Program-made: the position numbers and the translations under genes
Shown: piece after piece, positions 6,297 through 13,996 of the stretch
Layout of the letters: every line of letters begins with the position of its first letter
Numbering within the stretch: the first letter of the stretch is position 1
NCBI GenBank assembly: GCA_025455505.1
Contig: JALOMK010000019.1
Span: 1 to 14,212, forward strand
Reading direction: 5' to 3'
Origin: Bacteroidales bacterium
Lineage (GTDB): Bacteria; Bacteroidota; Bacteroidia; Bacteroidales; VadinHA17
Length of the DNA stretch: 14,212 nucleotides
The notes under the pieces: generated by a model
Databases searched by the model: none
The model's input: the letters and a program-made list of their open reading frames with translations, nothing else
Told to the model about the DNA's origin: nothing

Positions 6297-7610
6297 ATGA
6301 AAACACAAATGAGAATTTCAATCTTCGCAGCAGTTCTTCTGCTCGCGTTTTCTGCCGCTTCTGCCAGCGCCGCAGGTGTACGCGGCGACAGGAAGAAGAA
6401 TGATCCCCAGGAGCCTCTCACTATCAAGGGAAAGGTTGTTGACGCCGAAACAGGCAGTCCTCTTATTTTCGCTTCAGTTGCTGTAAAGGAATCGAACGTT
6501 GCAATCGTAACGAATATTGACGGAGAATTTACACTGAAAATTTTCGAACCGCAGAATGCGAAAAATATCGAAGTCACATTCCTTGGCTACAAGAACAAAC
6601 TCTTGCCTCTCAGCGAACTCAAGGACAATGGCTACAAGAATGTCATCTCACTCGAGCCGGCACCGATTCCGATAAAGGAAATCGTTGTAAAACCCCTCGA
6701 TCCCGATGAGATAATGAGAAAGGCGATTGGCTTTGTATCGAAGAACTACGAATCAGTTCCTAACCTGATGACAGCTTTCTACAGGGAAACAATCAGGAAG
6801 AACAGGACCTATGTATCTATTGGCGAGGCTGTTGTCGAGATCTTCAAAGCTCCCTACAACAGCGACGTCCGCTACGACGGCGCCAGGATCTACAAGGGCA
6901 GGAAAAGCTCCGATGTCGAGAAAATGGACACCGTTCTCTTCAAGCTCCAGGGCGGCCCCATTAGCGTTCTGCAGCTCGACATAGCCAAAAACACCGAGTC
7001 GATACTCACAATGGATGCAATGGATTATTACAACTACTCGCTTTCGGGAGTCATAGAAATCGACAACAAACCTCATTATGTCATCGACTTCTTACAGAAA
7101 CCTTCAGTCGACATGCCGCTCTTCATGGGTAGCTTCTACATAGAAATGGAAACCTACGCAATCACCGAGGCTGAATTCGGCTTCAACCTTTCAAACAAGG
7201 AAGAGGCTGCTTCAATCTTCATACGGAAGAAGCCGATAGGCATGGAAGTCACACCCGAGCTTGCAACATACAGGGCCAAATACCGCGAACAGGACGGGAA
7301 ATGGTACTTTGCGTACTCCAGGGCCGAGGTCAAATTCAAAGTCAACTGGAAGAAGAAGCTTTTCAATACTTACTATACAACAATGTCTGAAATTGCCGTG
7401 ACCGACCGTACTGCCGAGGAAGTTATTAAATTTGCAGGTAAGGAAAAACTGAGATACACTGACGTATTCTCTGAAAAGGTATCGGCTTTCGCAGATCCTA
7501 AGTTCTGGGGCGACTATAACGTAATCGAACCCGACCAGAGCATCGAATCAGCAATCAGGAAACTCAGCAGGAAGCTGAAGTTCAGCGACAGGGATGACCT
7601 TGAGAAATAA
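6297..7610 (+). CDS. Carboxypeptidase-regulatory-like domain protein, exported, no beta-barrel
   Basis: A 437-residue exported protein of unknown function. Residues 1-26 form a signal peptide (hydrophobic AAVLLLAFSAASASA, probable cleavage near ASA/AG). Residues 42-119 are a CPD beta-sandwich (IKGKVVDAETGSPLIFASVAV, NIDGEFTL, VTFLGYKN), the module found at the N-terminus of SusC-like receptors and DUF5686 proteins. The rest (about 130-437) has no TonB plug or receptor barrel. It carries LMTAFYRE (158-164), a repeated strand pattern with YVIDF, GSFYIEMETYAI and AEFGFN, and a late DPKFWGDYN. These features recur in the protein at 9173-10729, so the two are paralogues, but this one lacks the STN domain. 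It begins the unit, and its stop is 9 bases before the sigma gene. A periplasmic or outer-membrane-associated role is inferred. Confidence 0.82.
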   Translation: MKTQMRISIFAAVLLLAFSAASASAAGVRGDRKKNDPQEPLTIKGKVVDAETGSPLIFASVAVKESNVAIVTNIDGEFTLKIFEPQNAKNIEVTFLGYKNKLLPLSELKDNGYKNVISLEPAPIPIKEIVVKPLDPDEIMRKAIGFVSKNYESVPNLMTAFYRETIRKNRTYVSIGEAVVEIFKAPYNSDVRYDGARIYKGRKSSDVEKMDTVLFKLQGGPISVLQLDIAKNTESILTMDAMDYYNYSLSGVIEIDNKPHYVIDFLQKPSVDMPLFMGSFYIEMETYAITEAEFGFNLSNKEEAASIFIRKKPIGMEVTPELATYRAKYREQDGKWYFAYSRAEVKFKVNWKKKLFNTYYTTMSEIAVTDRTAEEVIKFAGKEKLRYTDVFSEKVSAFADPKFWGDYNVIEPDQSIESAIRKLSRKLKFSDRDDLEK

Positions 7611-7619
7611 TAAACACCG

Positions 7620-8153
7620 ATGACAGGGGATTCGGAAATTACAGGGAGGATCAGGAACGGCGATGCAGCAGCTTTTGAATCGCTTTTCAGATCCTCCTAT
7701 GTTTCCCTGGTCAGGTATGGACTTACTATAATCAAAGACAAAGATACAGCCGAGGAAATTGTCCAGGACCTTTTCTTCAGGCTGTGGCAGGAAAGAAATA
7801 AAATCAGAATTGAAAGTTCATTGAATGGTTACCTCTTCAGATCGGTTCACAACAGGTGCCTGCATCACATTGAGCACCTTCGTGTTGTTGAAAGACATGC
7901 CGAAGAGGCCCTCTATACGAATAACGAAACCGCGGCTACTCCCTCCGAACTGCTGATCCATAAGGAAATGCAGTCGAGAATAGCCTCGGTCCTTGAAAAA
8001 CTGCCCGAAAGATGCGGACAGATATTCTGCCTCAGCAGGTTCGAAGGACTCAAATACTCCGAAATCGCAGAGCGCCTGGCAGTGTCTGTAAAAACAGTTG
8101 AAGCAAACATGGGCAGGGCCCTCAAAGAGTTCAGGAAAGAATTTTCGGAATAA
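7620..8153 (+). CDS. ECF sigma-70 factor, Bacteroidota FecI-like family
   Basis: RNA polymerase sigma factor of the extracytoplasmic-function type (Bacteroides expansion family), which directs transcription when released or activated by its FecR partner. The 177 residues have region 2 at about 18-88 (FESLFRSSYVSLVRYG, the DTAEEIVQDLFFRLW segment 42-56, and YLFRSVHNRCL). A linker is followed by region 4 at about 118-170 with the helix-turn-helix YSEIAERLAVSVKTVEANMGRAL. The start is the ATG at 7620, 9 bases after the preceding CPD gene. The stop overlaps the FecR start (TAATG, sharing base 8153), indicating translational coupling. Autoregulation of this unit is expected from the family but cannot be shown from sequence. 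Confidence 0.93.
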   Translation: MTGDSEITGRIRNGDAAAFESLFRSSYVSLVRYGLTIIKDKDTAEEIVQDLFFRLWQERNKIRIESSLNGYLFRSVHNRCLHHIEHLRVVERHAEEALYTNNETAATPSELLIHKEMQSRIASVLEKLPERCGQIFCLSRFEGLKYSEIAERLAVSVKTVEANMGRALKEFRKEFSE

Positions 8154-9157
8154 TGAAGGAGATGAAAAAAAGAGAAGAATTTACAGACAGGGAGTGGGAA
8201 CAACTTGCTTCCCTGCTGTCGGGTGAAAAGAACAGCGACAGCGGCCTGCGCGAAAGGTTCGCCTCGGACGGCAACGGGGATGTTGAATCAAAGTGGATTG
8301 AATTGCCGGGCGCCTCCGGCTCACCATCTATCGACACCGACAAGGCCTGGGCCAGGTTGCAACAGAGAATTGAGTCTGAACCAGTTAAACGCGCTGCAAC
8401 CACCGTATCCCTTTTCCCGCACCGCTCCTTCATGAGAATAGCCGCTGCCATAGCCGCCATGGCTTTACTAGGAACGCTCGCATATTTCATTGGCAGGACT
8501 TACAATGCTCCAGGAATGGTGAAATACGCCACCGGGCCGGGCCAGAAAAACCTCGACATCACCCTGCCCGACGGCAGCAGGATCTACCTCAACAGCAACA
8601 GCGAGATCACTTTTACAGGCGATTTCGGCAAAAAGGAAAGACACATCTCCCTCTCAGGTGAGGCATATTTCGAAATTGAACCCGACGCCTCCCTGCCATT
8701 CACAATAGCAGCGGGAGAAGCCGAGATAAGGGTTGTAGGCACAACTTTCAACGTAATAACAAGCAACAGCAACTCCGAAGTTGAGGTCTTTGTAACAAGC
8801 GGCCGGGTGCAGCTTTCGGGCAGCAGCGGCACTGACCCCATAATCCTCGAGGTAGGCTCCATGGGCAGGGTAGGCAAAAATGAAGCCCTGAAGACTGTCA
8901 ACGGGAATCCAAACTATCTTTCGTGGAAAACCGGGCATCTAGAATATAACGGGCAGAGACTTGAACTCGTCTTCGCCGACCTGAAAAGGGCTTACGACAT
9001 GAACATCGTCGCAGGCGACCCTTCCCTGCTCGACCTTACCTGGACTACCGCCCCGATCGATAATCAGCCCGAAGAAACAATTATTAACCTTATTTGTATT
9101 AGCTTTAACCTTGCTTATTCAAAAGAGGGTAACGTCTACCATCTTGTGAAAAAATAA
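8153..9157 (+). CDS. FecR-type anti-sigma factor with DUF4974-like C-terminus
   Basis: A 334-residue single-pass inner-membrane regulator. Residues 1-93 are cytosolic and expected to bind the sigma factor (EWEQLASLLSGE near the N-terminus and KAWARLQQRI near 64). One membrane helix lies at about 94-114 (RIAAAIAAMALLGTLAYFIG). The periplasmic FecR domain follows at about 125-222, with the hallmark ITLPDGSRIYLNSNSEI (136-152), LSGEAYFEI (167-175) and VVGTTFNV (194-201). The last 70 residues (LELVFADLKRAYDMNI onward) match the DUF4974 module of Bacteroidota FecR proteins. It shares one base with the sigma gene. Met4 at 8162 is an equally possible start. It is followed 15 bases later by the STN-CPD protein, its likely signalling partner. 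Confidence 0.93.
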   Translation: MKEMKKREEFTDREWEQLASLLSGEKNSDSGLRERFASDGNGDVESKWIELPGASGSPSIDTDKAWARLQQRIESEPVKRAATTVSLFPHRSFMRIAAAIAAMALLGTLAYFIGRTYNAPGMVKYATGPGQKNLDITLPDGSRIYLNSNSEITFTGDFGKKERHISLSGEAYFEIEPDASLPFTIAAGEAEIRVVGTTFNVITSNSNSEVEVFVTSGRVQLSGSSGTDPIILEVGSMGRVGKNEALKTVNGNPNYLSWKTGHLEYNGQRLELVFADLKRAYDMNIVAGDPSLLDLTWTTAPIDNQPEETIINLICISFNLAYSKEGNVYHLVKK

Positions 9158-9172
9158 CTGGCCGCAGCAGAT

Positions 9173-10729
9173 ATGTCACACGCAAATGGCTTCGGGACTC
9201 CTGCACGTATTGCCATTGCGCTCCTTTTTTTCATGGCAACGGCAGAGAAACTTGCTGCACAGCAGGGCATCCTCGACTCGGCTTTCACATTCAGGGAAGG
9301 AATAATAAGGACAGGCAGCGCCCTTGAGGCAATCTCGGCAAAAACAGGCTACAGTTTCACTTACGACAGCCGTCTCATAAATACCGAAGGCAAGTCCGAC
9401 CTGACCTTTACAAACGAAAAACTCGCAGCAATCCTTATGAAAATTGCAGGCTCCGATTCGCTTGCATTCTCAGTGATCGATAAGTATATAATAATCTCAC
9501 GAAAATATTACGCCCGGCCCGGCCCGGAAACACCCTCCAGGGAGACTATCCCCGGCTACCTCTCAGGACGTGTCACCGACATCGAAACCGGCGAGCCTCT
9601 GCCCTTTGCCACACTGGGGCTCAAGGGCAGCGGAAGGGGCACTGTCACAAACAGCAACGGCGTGTTCGGAATGAAAATTACAGGTGACATTTTCAATGAC
9701 ACACTTATAATAACTTACCTTGGCTACAAGCGCAGGGCAGTGCCGGTCAGGAATTCCGGTGGCAATGATTACAACATCGCCATGGAAAAGGAATTCATCT
9801 CAATCCCCGAGATAATAATCCGCAACCAGGTTCCCCTCGAAATAATATCAAAATCACGGAAAGCCGTGCCACGCAACTTCGGAACCACACCCTCGCTGAT
9901 GACAGCGTTCTACAGGGAGGGGGTAATGAAAAAAAACGAGCTCCAGACATATTCCGAGGCTGTTATAAGGATATTCAAAAGCCCCTATTCAAATACGCTC
10001 CAGAACGACCAGGTGAAGATACTTAAAAGCCGTAAAATCGATAATGCAGATATTACGGATACCCTTGCGGTAAGGCTGAAAGCCGGGCTGGGCACCTGCC
10101 TCGAGCTCGACGGGGCAAGGAATACATTTGACTTCCTGCTTGCAGAAAGCCTTCACGATTATACTTACAGGCTTACCGACATAGTTACATATGACGAAGA
10201 GTCGGCCTATGCCATAGAATTCGAACAGAAAGAAGGTATTGAAGAACCGCTCTACAAGGGAACAATTTACATAAATACAAGCGATTTCGCTATCCTGCAC
10301 GCCGACTTTGAACTTAACCCGAAGTACGTCCAGAGAATGAAGGAGAGCTTTGTTGCAAATTCAACACACGGCTTCGTCACCTGGCCCCTTACAGTGAAAT
10401 ATTCAGTAACTTACAGGAAACTCGGCGACCGCTATTTCCTCAGCCATGTAAGGGGTGATCTCCTGTTCACTTCCAGCAGGAAAAGGAAACTTTTCAAAAG
10501 CCAGTTCAAGGTATTCTTTGAGCTCGCAGTGACCGACATCAGGACTGAAAGCGTTTTGCGCTTCGAGAGGGAAGAGCTTGCGCCCATCCACTCGGTATTC
10601 TCCAAGACGATAAAAAGCTATGATCCCCTTTTCTGGGGCGACCAGGATTTTCTGAGGCCTGAAGACAATCTGCTGCAGGCGCTGCGGAACATGAAGGTAA
10701 GGATGCAGGAATTCAACGAAGACCGTTAG
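9173..10729 (+). CDS. STN plus carboxypeptidase-regulatory-like domain protein without a TonB-receptor barrel
   Basis: A 518-residue exported protein. Residues 1-30 are a signal peptide (IAIALLFFMATAEKLAAQ, cleavage near AAQ/Q). Residues 37-110 are an STN domain (ALEAISAKTGYSFTYDSRLI, then LTFTNEKLAAILMKIAGSDSLAFSVIDKYIIISR, split here only for description). In TonB-dependent transducers this domain contacts the FecR periplasmic part. Residues 131-205 are a CPD sandwich (GRVTDIETGEPLPFATLGL, NSNGVFGMKI, ITYLGYKRR). The remainder shares LMTAFYRE (242-249), GTIYIN, FAILHADFELN and DPLFWGDQDF with the CPD protein at 6297. A receptor of this class would be about 1000 residues with plug and barrel; both are absent and the stop is not a visible frameshift. 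I infer it feeds signals to the upstream FecR. Its ligand is unknown. Confidence 0.82.
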   Translation: MSHANGFGTPARIAIALLFFMATAEKLAAQQGILDSAFTFREGIIRTGSALEAISAKTGYSFTYDSRLINTEGKSDLTFTNEKLAAILMKIAGSDSLAFSVIDKYIIISRKYYARPGPETPSRETIPGYLSGRVTDIETGEPLPFATLGLKGSGRGTVTNSNGVFGMKITGDIFNDTLIITYLGYKRRAVPVRNSGGNDYNIAMEKEFISIPEIIIRNQVPLEIISKSRKAVPRNFGTTPSLMTAFYREGVMKKNELQTYSEAVIRIFKSPYSNTLQNDQVKILKSRKIDNADITDTLAVRLKAGLGTCLELDGARNTFDFLLAESLHDYTYRLTDIVTYDEESAYAIEFEQKEGIEEPLYKGTIYINTSDFAILHADFELNPKYVQRMKESFVANSTHGFVTWPLTVKYSVTYRKLGDRYFLSHVRGDLLFTSSRKRKLFKSQFKVFFELAVTDIRTESVLRFEREELAPIHSVFSKTIKSYDPLFWGDQDFLRPEDNLLQALRNMKVRMQEFNEDR

Positions 10730-10740
10730 CTTCAACGGCC
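10721..10740. other. Hairpin across the stop codon at the convergent gene end
   Basis: CCGTT (10723-10727) pairs with AACGG (10734-10738) across the TAG stop of the STN-CPD gene. On the minus strand the stem extends to seven pairs with one G-U. Only 21 bases separate this gene from the convergent OmpA-like gene. No good T-tract follows on either strand, so it is a weak terminator candidate at best. Confidence 0.25.
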
Positions 10741-10750
10741 CTGCCTTCTT

Positions 10751-11764
10751 CTAATACTTGTTTATAAGGTCATACAGTTCCGAAAGATCCGGGGTGAGTA
10801 CGATCTCGGTCCTCCTGTTCTTCTGCCTTGCATCGGCGGCGTTGCGGCTGTCGACAGGCAGGTATTCGCTGCGGCCTGCGGCAGTAAGTCGCCTGGGATT
10901 TATAGTTGAGCCTTCCAGGAGCACCCTGACGACTGTCGTTGCCCTCTTCACACTGAGATCCCAGTTGTCCCTTAGCTGCCCGCTGCCCGGGTTATACGGC
11001 ACATTGTCAGTGTGCCCTTCTATCATCACCTGGATGCCGGGGTTCTTCTCGAGAACACCTGCGAGCTTCTTAAGTGCATTCTTCCCGTTTGCGTCTATCT
11101 CGTAGCTGCCCGATTTGAACAGGAGCTTTTCATCAAGTGATACGTATACCTTGCCGTCCTTCATCGACACAGTGAGCCCGTTGTTCTCAAAGCCAAGGAG
11201 GGCTTCCGATACCTTGGTCTTAAGGTCCTGCACTATCCTTTTCTGTGCGTCGAGAATTTTTTCAAGCTCAAGAAGACGCTGGTTCCTCTTCTCAAGTTCG
11301 AAGCTCACCTCATCGAGTGAAGCCTTCTTCGAGTCGAGCGACTGCGACAGCTGCCTGAGCAGATCTTCCTTCTTCTGAAGGTTGGCCTGAGCCTCCGACA
11401 ATTCGGAAAGCAGCCTCTGCGTCTCCTTGACATTCCCCTTTATGAGCTCTTCCTGCGCATTCTGGAGGTCATTGTACCTCGCCGTCAGCCTGCTGAGGTC
11501 GTCAACGGCCTTATCTCGCTCACCCTCCACAGCATCGATCTTTTCCTTCACGGCGCTGATCTCGCTTTCGATTGCAGCCTGTTTCGATTTAAGTTCCCTG
11601 TTCTCCATCTCGAGGGCTAGGTTCTGTGTCTTGAACTCATCCCTCTCTTTCATGAATTTCCTGCTTGTTCCCTCGAGTTCGGAGAATTTCTTCCCCGAAA
11701 CGCAGGAAACCGACATCAATACTATAAGAACTGCTCCGTATAACCGGGATATTTTATTTTTCAT
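10751..11764 (-). CDS. Coiled-coil OmpA/MotB-like peptidoglycan-binding lipoprotein
   Basis: A 337-residue envelope protein. The N-terminus MKNKISRLYGAVLIVLMSVSC is a lipoprotein-like signal ending at Cys21, although the residue at -3 (Ser) is not the usual Leu. There is no acidic surface-export signal after the Cys, so a periplasm-facing anchor is likely. Residues about 35-185 are a long heptad-rich coiled coil. Residues about 205-325 are an OmpA C-terminal domain with LLFKSGSYEID (214-224), EGHTDNVP (249-256), NWDLSVKRA (267-275) and NRRTEIVL (316-323), which bind peptidoglycan. Start: the ATG at 11764. The frame stays open to an ATG at 11812, but that adds 16 residues before a good signal sequence. 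It converges with the CPD unit and diverges from dxs. Confidence 0.88.
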   Translation of the reverse strand: MKNKISRLYGAVLIVLMSVSCVSGKKFSELEGTSRKFMKERDEFKTQNLALEMENRELKSKQAAIESEISAVKEKIDAVEGERDKAVDDLSRLTARYNDLQNAQEELIKGNVKETQRLLSELSEAQANLQKKEDLLRQLSQSLDSKKASLDEVSFELEKRNQRLLELEKILDAQKRIVQDLKTKVSEALLGFENNGLTVSMKDGKVYVSLDEKLLFKSGSYEIDANGKNALKKLAGVLEKNPGIQVMIEGHTDNVPYNPGSGQLRDNWDLSVKRATTVVRVLLEGSTINPRRLTAAGRSEYLPVDSRNAADARQKNRRTEIVLTPDLSELYDLINKY

Positions 11765-11889
11765 AGTCAGTAAAAAATTATTAATCCAACAGGCTCCGCC
11801 CCACGGAATCACTGGCAGATCTAAAGCTTCCGGGTACGGCTAAAGCCCCGCTAAGCGCAGTTTTCAATTCCGCCGGCCTGTAACAGGAA

Positions 11890-11897
11890 CAAAAATA
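11890..11897 (-). promoter_or_regulatory. Bacteroidota -7 promoter box for the OmpA-like gene
   Basis: On the minus strand this is TATTTTTG, a perfect TAnnTTTG match, about 126 bases upstream of the ATG at 11764. A minus-strand TTTG (11923-11920) is a possible -33 element but is 22 bases away, slightly far. The leader of about 120 bases has no structure that I can assign. Confidence 0.55.
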
Positions 11898-11943
11898 AGA
11901 AATCCCCATAAGTATGTTGCAAACAGCAGGGAAATATAATTGT

Positions 11944-11951
11944 TATATTTG
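11944..11951 (+). promoter_or_regulatory. Bacteroidota -7 promoter box for dxs
   Basis: TATATTTG is a perfect TAnnTTTG match ending 26 bases before the dxs ATG, giving a leader of about 20 bases. The -33 region is poor (TTG at 11917-11919 is 24 bases away). It is divergent from the promoter box at 11890-11897; the two -7 boxes are 46 bases apart and may share control. Confidence 0.6.
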
Positions 11952-11977
11952 CGGTGGTTGGTTGTAAACGCTGATTC

Positions 11978-13885
11978 ATGAACAAGGAGGATAACCTGCT
12001 GTTGAAAATATCTGGCCCGGAGGATCTTAGAAAGCTTGACCCCTCCGACCTCATCCAGGTAAGCTCAGAACTTCGCCAGTTTATAATAGACGTGGTCTGC
12101 AACAACCCCGGGCATTTCGGTGCAAGTCTCGGGGTGGTGGAACTCACTGTTGCCCTGCATTACGTATTCAATACACCCTACGACAGGATTGTCTGGGATG
12201 TCGGGCACCAGGCTTATGGACATAAGATTCTTACCGGCAGGCGCGACGTGTTCCATACGAACAGGAAATACAAGGGGATTAGCGGTTTCCCGAAGATGGC
12301 CGAAAGCGAATATGATGCTTTCGGCACAGGGCATTCCTCAACTTCGATTTCAGCCGCCCTGGGCATGGCGATGGCTGCAAAAGCCCTGGGTGAGGACAGG
12401 CACGTTGTTGCAGTTATCGGCGACGGCGCCATGACAGCCGGCCAGGCCTTCGAGGGTCTCAACAATGCTGGCTTCGGAAAGTCGGACCTGCTCGTGATCC
12501 TCAATGATAACAACATTGCCATAGATGCAAATGTTGGCGCACTGAAGGAGTACCTGCTCGACATCACTACCAGCAAGACCTACAACAGGTTCAAGGACAG
12601 GGTCTGGAAGGCCCTTGGCATCTTTGGCAGGAAGGCTCCCAATGCAAGGTCGCTGGCGGCACAGCTCGAGGCAGGATTCAAAAGCACTATCCTCGACAGG
12701 AGCAATTTATTCGAGGGCCTCAACCTTCGCTATTTCGGCCCCATCGACGGACACGATGTCGTTCACCTGACAAAGGTGCTGGCCGACCTTAAAAGAATAC
12801 CCGGGCCAAAGATCCTGCATTGCATAACGGTTAAGGGAAAAGGATACAGGCACGCCGAGGAAAACCAGACCACCTTCCATGCACCCGGGAAGTTCGACAA
12901 GGACACTGGTGAGATCCTGGACACTTCAAGGAACGATGGTCTTCCTGCTTACCAGGATGTCTTCGGGAAGACACTCCTGGAACTTGCAAGGGCAAACAAT
13001 AAAATTGTTGGCATCACGCCCGCAATGCCAACAGGCTGCTCGATGACATACATGATGAACGAGATGCCATCGAGGACCTTCGATGTGGGCATAGCCGAGC
13101 AGCATGCTGTTACGTTCTCGGCGGGACTTGCCGCACAGGGACTTGTACCTTTCTGCAATATATATTCATCTTTCATGCAGCGCGCCTACGACCAGGTCAT
13201 CCACGACGTTGCGCTCCAGAAGCTGCCTGTCATTTTCTGCCTCGACAGGGGCGGTCTTGTGGGGGCCGACGGTGCAACGCATCACGGCTTCTTCGACCTG
13301 TCCTTCATGAGGACAATCCCGAATATGATTGTGGCTGCACCTATGGATGAAATTGAACTAAGGAATATGATGTATACGGCGCAGCTGCCGTCGAACAGGA
13401 AGCCCTTTTCGATAAGGTATCCAAGGGGCCGGGCAGTTCACGCCGACTGGCAGAAGCCTTTTGAAACGCTTGACATTGGAAGGGCAAGGCAGCTCTCCGA
13501 GGGCGGCGACCTGGCGATTTTAACTATAGGGCACCCGGGAAATGCTGCTGCCGCAGTAGTTAAGAAACTGGCTGCGAAGGGCATTGCAGTTGCGCACTGG
13601 GACATGCGTTTTGCAGCCCCTCTCGACAAGGACACCCTGCATTTTGTGTTCAGGCATCACAGGCATATAATAACCGTTGAAGACGGGATACTGACAGGCG
13701 GTTTCGGCAGTGCTGTTCTCGAATTCATGGCTGATGAAGGTTACAACGCTGAGGTGCTGAGGCTTGGCATCCCGAACTACTTCGTGGAACACGGCACCCA
13801 GGATGAGCTTTACAAGGAATGCGGTTACGATGAGGAAGGGATAGAGCTTGCCGTGCGTGAAATTATAGTCCGAAAAGGGAACTAG
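11978..13885 (+). CDS. dxs: 1-deoxy-D-xylulose-5-phosphate synthase
   Basis: Thiamine-diphosphate enzyme that condenses pyruvate and glyceraldehyde 3-phosphate, the first step of the MEP isoprenoid pathway, also feeding thiamine and pyridoxal synthesis. The 635 residues match the family. Motifs: PGHFGASLGVVELTVALHY (44-62) with the catalytic-region His46, WDVGHQAYGHKILTGR (73-88), GTGHSST (116-122), and the ThDP/metal site GDGAMTAGQAFEG (148-160) with N-D-N-N around 176-179. The pyrimidine-type domain has DVGIAEQHAVTFSAGLA with its essential Glu, and RGGLVGADGATHHG. The C-terminal transketolase domain follows. The ATG at 11978 is the natural start. It is a single-gene unit divergent from the OmpA-like gene; the tRNA-Leu leader region begins directly after it. 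Confidence 0.98.
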   Translation: MNKEDNLLLKISGPEDLRKLDPSDLIQVSSELRQFIIDVVCNNPGHFGASLGVVELTVALHYVFNTPYDRIVWDVGHQAYGHKILTGRRDVFHTNRKYKGISGFPKMAESEYDAFGTGHSSTSISAALGMAMAAKALGEDRHVVAVIGDGAMTAGQAFEGLNNAGFGKSDLLVILNDNNIAIDANVGALKEYLLDITTSKTYNRFKDRVWKALGIFGRKAPNARSLAAQLEAGFKSTILDRSNLFEGLNLRYFGPIDGHDVVHLTKVLADLKRIPGPKILHCITVKGKGYRHAEENQTTFHAPGKFDKDTGEILDTSRNDGLPAYQDVFGKTLLELARANNKIVGITPAMPTGCSMTYMMNEMPSRTFDVGIAEQHAVTFSAGLAAQGLVPFCNIYSSFMQRAYDQVIHDVALQKLPVIFCLDRGGLVGADGATHHGFFDLSFMRTIPNMIVAAPMDEIELRNMMYTAQLPSNRKPFSIRYPRGRAVHADWQKPFETLDIGRARQLSEGGDLAILTIGHPGNAAAAVVKKLAAKGIAVAHWDMRFAAPLDKDTLHFVFRHHRHIITVEDGILTGGFGSAVLEFMADEGYNAEVLRLGIPNYFVEHGTQDELYKECGYDEEGIELAVREIIVRKGN

Positions 13886-13900
13886 GATAAAAGAATTTTC

Positions 13901-13908
13901 TATTTTCG
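13901..13908 (+). promoter_or_regulatory. Promoter-like -7 box downstream of dxs
   Basis: TATTTTCG followed by CAGTC closely matches the rplM promoter (TATTTTTGCAGTC at 880) with one change in the -7 box. It lies 16 bases after the dxs stop and is the only convincing -7 box I see before the tRNA gene. Predicted start is near 13914, giving a leader of about 210 bases for the tRNA. No clear -33 element. Confidence 0.45.
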
Positions 13909-13947
13909 CAGTCTGTCTGCCGAAACCAGGACACGACCTGCACGACC

Positions 13948-13963
13948 GCAGGACTGCAGGACT
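13948..13963 (+). repeat. Tandem 8-base duplication
   Basis: GCAGGACT occurs twice in tandem (13948-13955, 13956-13963). The related GGACTGCAG recurs at 13951-13959 and 14031-14039, flanking the hairpin repeat at 13997-14019. Confidence 0.5.
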
Positions 13964-13981
13964 GATTATGGCCCGGATGGC
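13962..13981 (+). repeat. Partial direct copy of the tRNA-Leu 5' end and its upstream bases
   Basis: CTGATTATGGCCCGGATGGC here matches CTGATTTATGCCCGGATGGC at 14115-14134 in 17 of 20 positions (ungapped). The second copy spans 9 bases upstream of the tRNA plus its first 11 bases. The rest of the tRNA is not repeated here, so this is a fragment, not a second tRNA gene. Confidence 0.55.
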
Positions 13982-13996
13982 AGGGCCGAGCGGTCG

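Noticed and set aside
9173..10729. Truncated SusC/TonB-dependent receptor
   Set aside because: After the CPD module the sequence matches the paralogue at 6297 through to a shared C-terminal motif, so it is a complete protein of another architecture, not a broken receptor.
11765..11812. 16-residue N-terminal extension of the OmpA-like protein
   Set aside because: Would bury a good lipoprotein signal sequence behind a non-signal stretch.
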